Assembly (NCBI GenBank): GCA_030040175.1
Contig: JASHUF010000245.1
Span: forward strand, 1-15,032
From: Acidobacteriaceae bacterium
GTDB taxonomy: Bacteria > Acidobacteriota > Terriglobia > Terriglobales > Acidobacteriaceae
DNA length: 15,032 bases
Direction of reading: 5' to 3'
Shown here one piece after another: positions 1 through 6,835 of this stretch. The notes beneath the pieces were generated by a model. That model saw only the letters and a program-made list of their open reading frames with translations. It ran no database searches and was not told the DNA's origin. A program made the translations under genes and the position numbers. How positions within the stretch are numbered: position 1 is the stretch's first letter; the number at the start of each line of letters is the position of its first letter.

Positions 1-1
1 G

Positions 2-3000
2 GTCTTGTCCGTGACCACGACATCGCTTCCCCAGGGAGCGGCCGGTTCCGAATATTCGCAGAGTTTGACCGCGGCCGGAGGCGTGTCGCCGTACACCTGG
101 AGCATCAGCTCGGGTGCGCTGCCGGTAGGATTGTTGCTCGCCGGCAGCACCGGCACTATCTCCGGCACGCCGACGGTAGCCGGGTTATCGATCTTCACGG
201 TGAAGGTAACCGACTCGGACAACAACACCGCCACGCAGAACCTGAGCATCACGATTAACCCCGCATTGACGGTGACCACGGCGTCGCTTCCTGCGGGGAC
301 GGTCAACGTCAGCTATTCGCAGACCCTGGCGGCAACCGGAGGCGTGTCTCCCTACACCTGGAGCGTCAGCTCCGGTGCGCTGCCGGCAGGATTGTCGCTC
401 GCCGGCAGCACCGGCGTGATCTCCGGTACGCCGACGACGGCCGGGCCTGCGGTGGACTTCACGGTGAAAGTAACCGACGCGGACAACAATACCGCCACCC
501 AGGACCTGAGCATCACCGTCAATCCTGGCCCATTGGAGGTCACCACAACCCAACTGGCCGGGGGCGTGGTCGGTACTGCTTACTCGCAAACGCTGGCTGC
601 CACAGGAGGAGTCTCGCCGTATACGTGGACCATTATCTCGGGCGCGCTCCCGGCCGGTCTCACGCTGACGGCGAGCACCGGCGTGGTCGCCGGCACACCG
701 ACGGCGCCAGGAACCGCGAGCTTCGAAGTGCAGGTGGAGGATTCTGAAAGCCACATGGCAACGGGGAATGTCACGCTCCAGATTGTTCCCGCCACTCTCG
801 CCATCTCCACCAAGACGCTGGCGAACGCGATCCTGAATGAGTCGTACCAGGCGACTCTGGTAGCCACCGGCGGAGTTGCGCCTTACACCTGGAGCACCAC
901 GTCCGGCGCATTGCCCGCCGGTCTCACGCTCGCCGCCAGCACCGGCATCATCTCCGGCACACCCACGGGGACGGGCACTTCGAGCTTCACGGTGAAGGTG
1001 ACCGACGCGGACAGCAACACCGCCACGCAGAGCCTCAGCATCCAGGTGACAACGGCGCCGCTGGGGGTCCAGACGGAGGGAAGCTGGACCGGCACCGAGG
1101 GCGTCGCGTTCTCGCAAACCATGATTGCTACGGGCGGGACACCGCCCTATACCTGGAGCGTTCTTTCGGGGGCGCTGCCGGCCGGGATCACTCTCGACTC
1201 GAGCACGGGCGTCCTCTCCGGCACACCCACCGCGCCGGGCAAGTCGGTCTTCGAAATTCAAGTCGAGGATTCGGCCAGCAACACGGCAGATTCGACGAGC
1301 CTGTCCATCCGCATCTACTCCGGGCTGGCGATCACCACCAGGGCTCTTTCCGAAGGCCAGACCGGCGTCTCCTATCTGGCCGATCTAACCGCCGCCAGCG
1401 GTACGTCTCCGTATAGCTGGGCTTTGGTTTCCGGCTCGCTGCCGGCGGGGCTCTCTCTCACCAGCGCCGGCGCAATCAGCGGCATGCCCACCTGCACCTG
1501 CACCACTCCCGGCACCAGCGTCTTTGAAGTTTCCGTCACCGACTCTGAAGCGACGCCGGCCACGGTGACGGCAAGCTTCAGCATCACCATCAACAACGCC
1601 AACCTGCCGCGCATTGAAACCACCACCATGACCAATGGCAGCGTGAGCGCGGCCTACGACTTCCAACTGCAGGAGGTGGGAGGCACGGCGCCCTATACGT
1701 GGACCGTCACTTCCGGTTCGCTGCCCGCGGGACTCGTCCTGGCCTCGAACGGAACCATCGGCGGAACGCCGACTACCGTGGGTGTGTCGAGCTTCGTGAT
1801 CCAGCTTGAAGACGCCGATTCCAACACGACTTCCAGGCCGGAAGCGATCCAGATCTATCCTTCCAGCCTGCAAATTGACAATACCAGCCTGCAATTTGCC
1901 GATGTGGGCAGGAGCTATGCCACGGAACTCGATGCCTCCGGAGGAAGCGGAGTGTACGATAGCTGGACCATCACCACCGGATCGCTGCCGACCGGACTTT
2001 TGCTCAACTCCAGCAGCGGCGTGATCTCCGGAACTGCGGCCGCCGCAGGCCCCTCCACGTTTACCGTGGAGGTGAAAGACTCGGATTCGAACACCGCGAG
2101 CGCCACCTTGACTCTCACGGTCTACGACAATCCGGCCTGCGCCAGCGGCAACGAGTCTGAGCTCAACGGAACCTATGCGATGCTGGCGAGCGGGTTCAAT
2201 GGAGGCGGGCTCGGGATCCCGGTGGCTACCCTGGCCAGCTTCACCGCCAATGGCGCCGGCGGCGTGACCGGCGGCGAGCTCGACTCGAACACGGGCGCCT
2301 CGACGACCGGCAGCACCAATGTGGCCATCGATGCCGGCAGCTACTACTCGGTCGGCGCGAATGGATCCGGCTGCATCACCATCAATACGGCAAACGGGAC
2401 CAATACCTACGCCTTTGTTCTGGGCGGAGTCACTTCCGGCGTGGCCACCCGTGGCCGCATCATGGAGTTCGACAACCAGGCCGGCTACGGCCAGCTGCAA
2501 ACCGGCGAGCTGGCGCTGCAAACCTCCGCGGACTTCGCCTTCGACAAGCTGGCGTCGAATCTCGCCTTCGGCATCAGCGGCGACGACGCCTCCGTGGGCC
2601 GGTTTGCCTTCGGCGGCTCTCTCACGAACAGCGCATCGGGCAGCTTCACGGATGTTTATGGCGATTCCAACGACAACGGCACCGTGAATTCGAACATGAG
2701 CGGCGGCAATGGAGGCTTCGGCACGGCTCCGGATGCGAACGGCCGCACCACCGCCAGCATTTCCATCGGCGGCAGCACGTATAACTACATCGCTTACATC
2801 GTGAACGCGGACGAAGTGTATCTCCTCTCCTCCGACCCCATCGCGACCAACCCCGTGGCCAGCGGGACGATGCTCGAGACGGCCAGCTCCTTCAGCAGCT
2901 CTTCGGTTTCGGGAAATTTCATTTTTGCCGGATCAGGAGCCGACGCCAGCAATCGCGGATACTCCTTTGCCACATTCGGGATTGTGAACTTCAGCGCAGG

Positions 3001-3571
3001 CGACTGGAGCGCCACAGTCTACCAATATGAGCTCGATGGTCCCGGGGACGCTCAGGGCGCACCGTTCAACCTTTCAGGCACGTACACCGTAGGCGCAGCC
3101 TCCGGGCGCATCAATCTGACGGCCACCAGCGGCGGCACGCAGTCAGCCGTTTATATCACCAACACCGGCACCACCGGAACGGCCGCGTTTATGATCGACC
3201 TGAGTAGTGGTCCCGGGGCACCGGCTTTTGAAGGAACAGTGCTGCCGCAGCCCAGCGGGACTTACAGCACTTCCTCCGTCTCTGGAAATTTCGAAACCAG
3301 CATGGCCAGCATGCCCAGCGGCGAGGACGAAACCTTTGTCGGCTCGGCTACCGGCAGCGATGGTGTAGCCACGTTCACGCTGGATGCTGACGAAATCGGT
3401 GCTGCGCAGATCGGCGGAGTCACAGAGCAGGCCACGTATACCATCAACGCCGATGGCACCGGAACGTCAGGTTATGGAACCAAGACCCTGCTCCTCACCA
3501 ATGGCACCACCGTCTACCTCCTGGACATCGGCGGCGGTCCGGCGGAGATCATCGAATTCGACCAGCAGTAG
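2..3571 (+). CDS. Giant putative-Ig (He_PIG) repeat surface protein, 5'-truncated by the window
   Basis: The reading frame is open from the window edge to a TAG at 3569-3571, so the true start lies upstream. About 1188 residues are visible. Residues 1 to ~710 are eight tandem Ig-like repeats of about 87 residues. Each has a 'GGVSPYTWS'-type segment, then 'SGALPAGLxL', 'STGxISGTPT' and a closing 'FTVKVTDxDxNTAT' strand, which is the pattern of the putative Ig (He_PIG) cadherin-like family. Repeat 6 carries a short CTCT insertion. Residues ~711-1188 are a Gly/Ser/Thr-rich region with recurring 'LNGTYAM' and 'SSSVSGNF' segments, which I associate with acidobacterial extracellular proteins. No catalytic motif or membrane anchor is visible. 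The likely role is a secreted or cell-surface structural or adhesive protein; the ligand is unknown. Family call is confident, function is inference. Confidence 0.85.
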   Translation, partial: VLSVTTTSLPQGAAGSEYSQSLTAAGGVSPYTWSISSGALPVGLLLAGSTGTISGTPTVAGLSIFTVKVTDSDNNTATQNLSITINPALTVTTASLPAGTVNVSYSQTLAATGGVSPYTWSVSSGALPAGLSLAGSTGVISGTPTTAGPAVDFTVKVTDADNNTATQDLSITVNPGPLEVTTTQLAGGVVGTAYSQTLAATGGVSPYTWTIISGALPAGLTLTASTGVVAGTPTAPGTASFEVQVEDSESHMATGNVTLQIVPATLAISTKTLANAILNESYQATLVATGGVAPYTWSTTSGALPAGLTLAASTGIISGTPTGTGTSSFTVKVTDADSNTATQSLSIQVTTAPLGVQTEGSWTGTEGVAFSQTMIATGGTPPYTWSVLSGALPAGITLDSSTGVLSGTPTAPGKSVFEIQVEDSASNTADSTSLSIRIYSGLAITTRALSEGQTGVSYLADLTAASGTSPYSWALVSGSLPAGLSLTSAGAISGMPTCTCTTPGTSVFEVSVTDSEATPATVTASFSITINNANLPRIETTTMTNGSVSAAYDFQLQEVGGTAPYTWTVTSGSLPAGLVLASNGTIGGTPTTVGVSSFVIQLEDADSNTTSRPEAIQIYPSSLQIDNTSLQFADVGRSYATELDASGGSGVYDSWTITTGSLPTGLLLNSSSGVISGTAAAAGPSTFTVEVKDSDSNTASATLTLTVYDNPACASGNESELNGTYAMLASGFNGGGLGIPVATLASFTANGAGGVTGGELDSNTGASTTGSTNVAIDAGSYYSVGANGSGCITINTANGTNTYAFVLGGVTSGVATRGRIMEFDNQAGYGQLQTGELALQTSADFAFDKLASNLAFGISGDDASVGRFAFGGSLTNSASGSFTDVYGDSNDNGTVNSNMSGGNGGFGTAPDANGRTTASISIGGSTYNYIAYIVNADEVYLLSSDPIATNPVASGTMLETASSFSSSSVSGNFIFAGSGADASNRGYSFATFGIVNFSAGDWSATVYQYELDGPGDAQGAPFNLSGTYTVGAASGRINLTATSGGTQSAVYITNTGTTGTAAFMIDLSSGPGAPAFEGTVLPQPSGTYSTSSVSGNFETSMASMPSGEDETFVGSATGSDGVATFTLDADEIGAAQIGGVTEQATYTINADGTGTSGYGTKTLLLTNGTTVYLLDIGGGPAEIIEFDQQ

Positions 3572-3648
3572 AAACGGAGGAGAACCGCCAGGCGTCCGTC
3601 ATAATAAGGCATTTCTCCTTCGGATATAGCCGTCTTCTTGCCCTTTGC

Positions 3649-3681
3649 GGGGTGCCGATTTCTTGCTGAAATCGGCACCTG
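3649..3681 (+). terminator. Perfect 11-bp hairpin downstream of the Ig-repeat gene
   Basis: Positions 3651-3661 (GGTGCCGATTT) pair perfectly with 3669-3679 (AAATCGGCACC) around a 7-nt loop. The hairpin lies ~80 nt after the stop codon of the Ig-repeat gene, so it is well placed to end that transcript. No T-run follows, so it is not a canonical intrinsic terminator; it could instead protect an mRNA 3' end. Confidence 0.45.
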
Positions 3682-3721
3682 ACCTCGGTGGCTTCGCTGT
3701 ACAGCAGAAGGAGCTATGCTT

Positions 3722-3844
3722 TACGGCATTTTCTGAGTTACTGTGTCCTTTTCATTTCCTCGTAAGGTCGCCGCTCCCTGTTGGTCGCGTCGACTCTGCC
3801 TTCCGTCTTCGGGATACAGCTACTCAGAAAATGCGTTAGCGCCG
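3722..3844 (+). repeat. MITE-like 123-bp repeat, copy 1
   Basis: This segment recurs at 11926-12048 in the same orientation with a single difference (T at 3821, C at 12025). Its ends are inverted: GCATTTTCTGAGT near the left end and ACTCAGAAAATGC near the right end form a perfect 13-bp pair, extending imperfectly to about 20 bp. There is no transposase, and no clear target-site duplication. These properties fit a non-autonomous miniature element or a dispersed intergenic palindromic repeat. This copy lies between the Ig-repeat gene and the cobalamin-riboswitch promoter. Confidence 0.85.
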
Positions 3845-3901
3845 ATTTCGCCGTCGCCAAGTTGACCCGCGCAAGCCGCTCGGGTCGACGCCAAGGCCCC
3901 G

Positions 3902-3931
3902 TTGACCTGCGGACTTTCCAGAAGGTATCTT
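3902..3931 (+). promoter_or_regulatory. Candidate sigma-70 promoter for the riboswitch transcript
   Basis: A -35-like TTGACC (3902-3907) and a -10-like TATCTT (3926-3931) are 18 bp apart. Initiation would then fall at about 3937-3939, which is the first base of the riboswitch closing stem. That positional fit is the main support, since the -10 box matches consensus at only four of six bases. A second TTGACC at 3862-3867 has no convincing partner. Confidence 0.45.
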
Positions 3932-3934
3932 TCA

Positions 3935-4092
3935 AAGCATCCGGTGTTCGGGAAGGCGGTGTGATTCCGCCACTACCCCGTAACTGTGAACGCCGAGAGA
4001 TCGGCATGTTGTTCCAAGCCACTGGGGCGTCAGGTCCCGGGAAGGCTGCCCGATCTCGATGAAGCGCAAGTCAGGAGACCGGCCGGATGCCA
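3935..4092 (+). ncRNA. Cobalamin (adenosylcobalamin) riboswitch
   Basis: The closing stem is 3937-3944 (GCATCCGG) paired perfectly with 4083-4090 (CCGGATGC). Inside it, in order, are GGGAAGGCGGTGTGATTCCG (3950-3969), the conserved CCGTAACTGTGA segment (3978-3989), a CCACTGG loop segment (4019-4025), CGGGAAGGC (4038-4046) and the B12-box sequence AAGTCAGGAGACC (4068-4080). This is the textbook order of the cobalamin riboswitch core. The downstream gene makes adenosylcobalamin, so the element should act as product feedback. No obvious terminator or SD-sequestering helix immediately follows, so the mode of control is unclear. Confidence 0.93.
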
Positions 4093-4428
4093 ATCTGGGC
4101 TTGTTCAACTTCGCTGGGAGAGTTGAACAGCATGACCGCGAGATTTCACGCTCGGATCGCGTGCCAGCAGCCTCAGGACCACTTCCCGCTTTGTCTTTTT
4201 GCGCTTGTATGGCTGGACCCCGGAGAGCGAACCGCGCATCCGAGCTTGGGCTGGGAATGCGGCCCCCGGGCCCGGGCGGCGCGCCGGCTTCATGGCGATC
4301 GTGCTGCGTGCGCTCTGCGCATCCGGCGAGCAGGATGCCTGAGAGCGGACCGGGGCGAACTGCGGGTTCTTTCGCTTTCGGCCCGGGAAGCCGGCGCGTT
4401 CAAACTGTATCTTTCAAGGAGAGAATCC
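4093..4428 (+). promoter_or_regulatory. Long leader between riboswitch and adenosyltransferase, with hairpins
   Basis: About 336 nt separate the riboswitch from the adenosyltransferase start, and I recognise no gene in it. It holds a perfect 9-bp hairpin, 4102-4110 (TGTTCAACT) with 4121-4129 (AGTTGAACA), directly after the riboswitch. It also holds a 6-bp hairpin, 4319-4324 with 4333-4338, whose left arm belongs to an 8-nt copy (4319-4326, GCATCCGG) of the riboswitch's 5' closing strand. Neither hairpin is followed by a T-run. The frame of the downstream gene is open back to 4087, but the upstream part looks like random GC-rich translation and lacks a ribosome binding site. Confidence 0.5.
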
Positions 4429-5004
4429 ATGAGCATTGCAACCAGGCACGGCGATGGTGGGCAGACGGGACTCGTCGGTGGCGTTCGCGTCTCCAAGGCA
4501 GACCTTCGCGTCGAGTCCTACGGCTCCGTCGATGAGCTGAATGCGCATCTCGGGTTTGCCCGCAGCATCTGCCGGAACAAGGAGGTTGCCGCCTGGACCG
4601 AGGAGATCCAGAAGACCCTGTTCCGCGTTGGATCGGCTCTGGCCACTCCCCCGGAAAGCAGGAAAAAGCAGCCCGTGGTCTCCTCAGAGGATGTGGACAA
4701 CCTTACCCATCTCGTTCACAAGATCGAAGCCACGGAAGGCATTCTTGGGGATTGGTCGCTTCCCGGGGGGCACCCCGAGTCGGCAGCCTTTGAGATGGCG
4801 CGCACCGTCTGCCGCCGTGCCGAACGCTGTGCTGTGCGCTTGGCGGAGAGCGGTGGGGGGGTCCAGCCTGAGATTTTGGCCTACCTCAATCGCCTCTCCG
4901 ATGTGATCTGGCTCTTCGGTCGCCTCATCGAGCACCACGCCGGGGTCAACAGCCGCCTGCGCGATGAGAGCCATGCGGGCCCCAAGTTCTCGAGAGCCTG
5001 GTGA
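4429..5004 (+). CDS. pduO: PduO-type cob(I)yrinic acid a,c-diamide adenosyltransferase
   Basis: This 191-residue protein transfers the adenosyl group of ATP to the cobalt of cob(I)alamin, making adenosylcobalamin in the cytoplasm. The N-terminus has the family ATP-binding signature 'ATRHGDGGQTGL' (residues ~4-15), followed by 'RVESYGSVDELNA' (~26-38). The C-terminal half has 'ARTVCRRAER' and 'LNRLSDVIWLFGRL', the conserved helices at the trimer active site. Length is normal for single-domain PduO-type enzymes. ATG 4429 is chosen because AAGGAGAG (4416-4423) sits just upstream and the family N-terminus begins here; a start at 4087 would add ~114 residues of unrelated sequence. The cobalamin riboswitch upstream fits feedback by the product. 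The closest classical names are pduO and cobO-type; MMAB/PduO is the better match here. Confidence 0.93.
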   Translation: MSIATRHGDGGQTGLVGGVRVSKADLRVESYGSVDELNAHLGFARSICRNKEVAAWTEEIQKTLFRVGSALATPPESRKKQPVVSSEDVDNLTHLVHKIEATEGILGDWSLPGGHPESAAFEMARTVCRRAERCAVRLAESGGGVQPEILAYLNRLSDVIWLFGRLIEHHAGVNSRLRDESHAGPKFSRAW

Positions 5005-5071
5005 GCGAGGAAGCGGCTCCAGAGCGGCTGTAACCGCGTTGCCGCTCCTCCTGAACGGGTAAACTGGGACG

Positions 5072-5392
5072 ATGCGGCGCGTGCGATTCTTCTTGGTCTT
5101 CGTGGCACTGGTCGTATGGCTGGCGCCGGTCCCGTGCACGGCGCTCTGCGGGCATGCGCAGCGGGGCAGGGAAATGGCTTGCTGCCTTCCCGCGCAACTT
5201 GCGCTCTGCGCGCACTGCTGCCCGCGTGCCGCTATGCCCGCAGCGTACAGCGCGAATCCCCATGCGCTCACAAGACCCGCCGGGCCATCGGTCCTCCCGT
5301 GGCTTGCGCCGGTGCTGGGAAGTCCGCGGGCGGCGCTTGCCGTCCTCGGCGCGCCTCCACACTCCACGCCGCCGGTTGTCCTGCGAACCTGA
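5072..5392 (+). CDS. Small exported Cys/His-rich protein, probable metal binding
   Basis: This 106-residue product starts with a basic, strongly hydrophobic signal peptide (residues ~1-21, 'RRVRFFLVFVALVVWLAPV'). Seven cysteines follow within residues 22-50 (C22, C26, C37, C38, C46, C49, C50) with H28 and H48 among them. The remainder is Pro/Ala-rich. The Cys/His spacing suggests periplasmic metal binding or disulfides, but I do not recognise a family. It lies 67 nt after the adenosyltransferase on the same strand and 125 nt before the next gene, so it may be co-transcribed from the riboswitch promoter. The start is uncertain because no strong Shine-Dalgarno precedes the ATG. Confidence that it is a real gene is moderate. 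Confidence 0.55.
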   Translation: MRRVRFFLVFVALVVWLAPVPCTALCGHAQRGREMACCLPAQLALCAHCCPRAAMPAAYSANPHALTRPAGPSVLPWLAPVLGSPRAALAVLGAPPHSTPPVVLRT

Positions 5393-5517
5393 TCTTCGCT
5401 TCGTTCCCTCTTCCTTCCATGGAATGACCCGGGCGGCGCCCTGACATGCGCGCATGATGCGCGCCTCAGGTGTCTTCGACGGGTCTCGGCAGGGGTTCCA
5501 TCCGCAGAGAGGCTGAG

Positions 5518-6771
5518 ATGAAGCGATGGGTCTGGGTAATGGGACTGGTGTGCGCGGCGCTGGGCGCACGCGCGCAGACGGGAATGAGCATGGCCGCCCC
5601 GGTCACCACGCTCAGGGAGAACGTATTGCGGCATGAGGCATCGGGCACCAGCCTTGAGCCTGCATCGGGCGCGCCGCCGATGCTGATGCGCATGAGCGGC
5701 CAATGGATGGAAATGCTGCACGGACAGGCCGAGCTTGTGGAACAGCAGCAGACGGGGCCGCGCGGGCATGACAAGTTTTTCAGCGTGAACTGGGTGATGG
5801 GCATGGCGCAGCGCCCAACCGCGCATGGCCAGTGGACCTTTGCGAGCATGCTCAGTCTGGAGCCGGCTACCATCACCGGACGCTACTATCCCGAACTCTT
5901 TCAGCAGGGAGAAACGGCATTCGGCAAGCCGATTGTCGACGGCCAGCATCCGCACAATCTGTTGATGGAACTGGCGGTCTTCTACGATGAGAGCCTGGGC
6001 GGGCGGGGATTGGCGGCGATTTATGCCGCCCCCGTCGGCGATCCGGCGCTGGGGCCGGTGGCCTTTCCGCATCGCGCCAGTGCGGAGAGTGATCCGCTGG
6101 CGCCCTTGGCTCATCATCTGCAGGACTCGACACACATCGCCAACGATGTGGTGACCGGCGGCGTTACCTGGCGTTCCGCGCGCATTGAAGCTTCTGGATT
6201 TCATGGCCGCGAGCCGGGAGAGAATCGGTGGACAATCGATCAGGGCGCAGTCGATTCCTGGTCTGCGCGTCTCACCGTTGCCCCGGCGCGCGACTGGATC
6301 GCTCAATATTCGGCAGGCCATCTGCACTCGCCGGAAGCGCCGCATCCGCAAGAAGACGTGCTCCGGCAGACCGCGTCGGCGGCCATGCACCACTCCTGGG
6401 CCGCGGCTGAACTCGATGCGACGGCGGTGTGGGGGCGCAATCACACCATCGGCACCGGTGTGAAGGCCAACGGCTATCTGCTGGAGGCGGAAGCGCGGCT
6501 GCGGCAGCGGCACTCCATCTGGACGCGCCTTGAGAACGACGACCGCACCACCGATCTGTTGGGCGCCGAAGCGCCGCCTGAAGAAACGGTGGTGGGCCGC
6601 GTGCAGGCGTACACCGGTGGCTATGCGCACCGCATTGGGTCAGGCGGCTGCGGCTCCCTGGAACTGGGTGCGCAGGCTACGTTCTACGGCACGCCTGTGC
6701 GCCTGCTCCCGCTCTACGGTAGCCATCCCGCGGGCGTGGCCGCCTTGCTGCACCTGCGTATCGGCCGGTGA
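5518..6771 (+). CDS. Outer-membrane-type Met/His-rich protein of a family linked to heavy-metal loci
   Basis: The 417-residue product has a signal peptide (residues 1-19, cleavage near 'GARA|QTG') followed by Met-rich stretches ('MLMRMSGQWMEMLHG', ~residues 57-72). Conserved-looking segments include 'DGQHPHNLLMELAVFY' (from D141), 'GDPALGPVAFPHRAS' and 'HHLQDSTH' (H199-H206). Alternating polar and aromatic strands run to the C-terminus, as in a β-barrel. I recall this domain order from unnamed proteins found beside copper and heavy-metal efflux genes, so a role in metal handling at the outer membrane is inferred from family memory. ATG 5518 has an AGAGAGG-like ribosome site just upstream and directly precedes the signal peptide; the frame is open to 5470 but that adds nothing signal-like. 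It is the last gene of the plus-strand group behind the cobalamin riboswitch. Confidence 0.75.
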   Translation: MKRWVWVMGLVCAALGARAQTGMSMAAPVTTLRENVLRHEASGTSLEPASGAPPMLMRMSGQWMEMLHGQAELVEQQQTGPRGHDKFFSVNWVMGMAQRPTAHGQWTFASMLSLEPATITGRYYPELFQQGETAFGKPIVDGQHPHNLLMELAVFYDESLGGRGLAAIYAAPVGDPALGPVAFPHRASAESDPLAPLAHHLQDSTHIANDVVTGGVTWRSARIEASGFHGREPGENRWTIDQGAVDSWSARLTVAPARDWIAQYSAGHLHSPEAPHPQEDVLRQTASAAMHHSWAAAELDATAVWGRNHTIGTGVKANGYLLEAEARLRQRHSIWTRLENDDRTTDLLGAEAPPEETVVGRVQAYTGGYAHRIGSGGCGSLELGAQATFYGTPVRLLPLYGSHPAGVAALLHLRIGR

Positions 6772-6798
6772 AGGAGCCGTTCCTGTACGAATCAAGCG

Positions 6799-6828
6799 GG
6801 CGCCGTCGCGAAAGCGTGAATCGGCGCC
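6799..6828. terminator. Candidate bidirectional terminator between convergent genes
   Basis: GGCGCCG at 6799-6805 pairs with CGGCGCC at 6822-6828, with a second small CGC-GAAA-GCG hairpin inside the loop. It occupies the 64-bp space between two convergent genes, where a shared terminator is expected. No T-run follows on either strand, so it is a weak candidate. The same bases contain a 12-bp direct repeat, GGCGCCGTCGCG (6799-6810 and 6823-6834). Confidence 0.4.
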
Positions 6829-6835
6829 GTCGCGG

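Noticed and set aside
2..2130. Regular ~260-bp repeats considered as a repeat array of CRISPR or satellite type
   Set aside because: The periodicity follows protein domains of ~87 codons with conserved reading frame and third-base changes, so it is a coding domain array.
185..2521. Long minus-strand frames (185-1261 and 1385-2521) opposite the Ig repeats
   Set aside because: They mirror the repeat periodicity of the plus-strand gene and translate to Arg/Gly-rich sequence without any motif.
3645..3839. Small frame whose end shares a ~37-residue tail with another frame at 11795-12043
   Set aside because: The shared 'protein' is only the translation of the 123-bp repeat present in both places. 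Neither frame has a ribosome site or family match, and the second overlaps the TIM-barrel gene.
4087..4428. Upstream extension of the pduO frame to an ATG at 4087
   Set aside because: The ATG lies in the closing stem of the riboswitch, the added residues match nothing, and a good Shine-Dalgarno directly precedes ATG 4429 where the family's N-terminus begins.
4684..6630. 648-codon open frame on the minus strand
   Set aside because: It overlaps pduO and two other plus-strand genes with recognisable family features or signal peptides. Its translation is Arg/His/Pro-rich, low in hydrophobic segments and like no known family; it is a GC-driven shadow.
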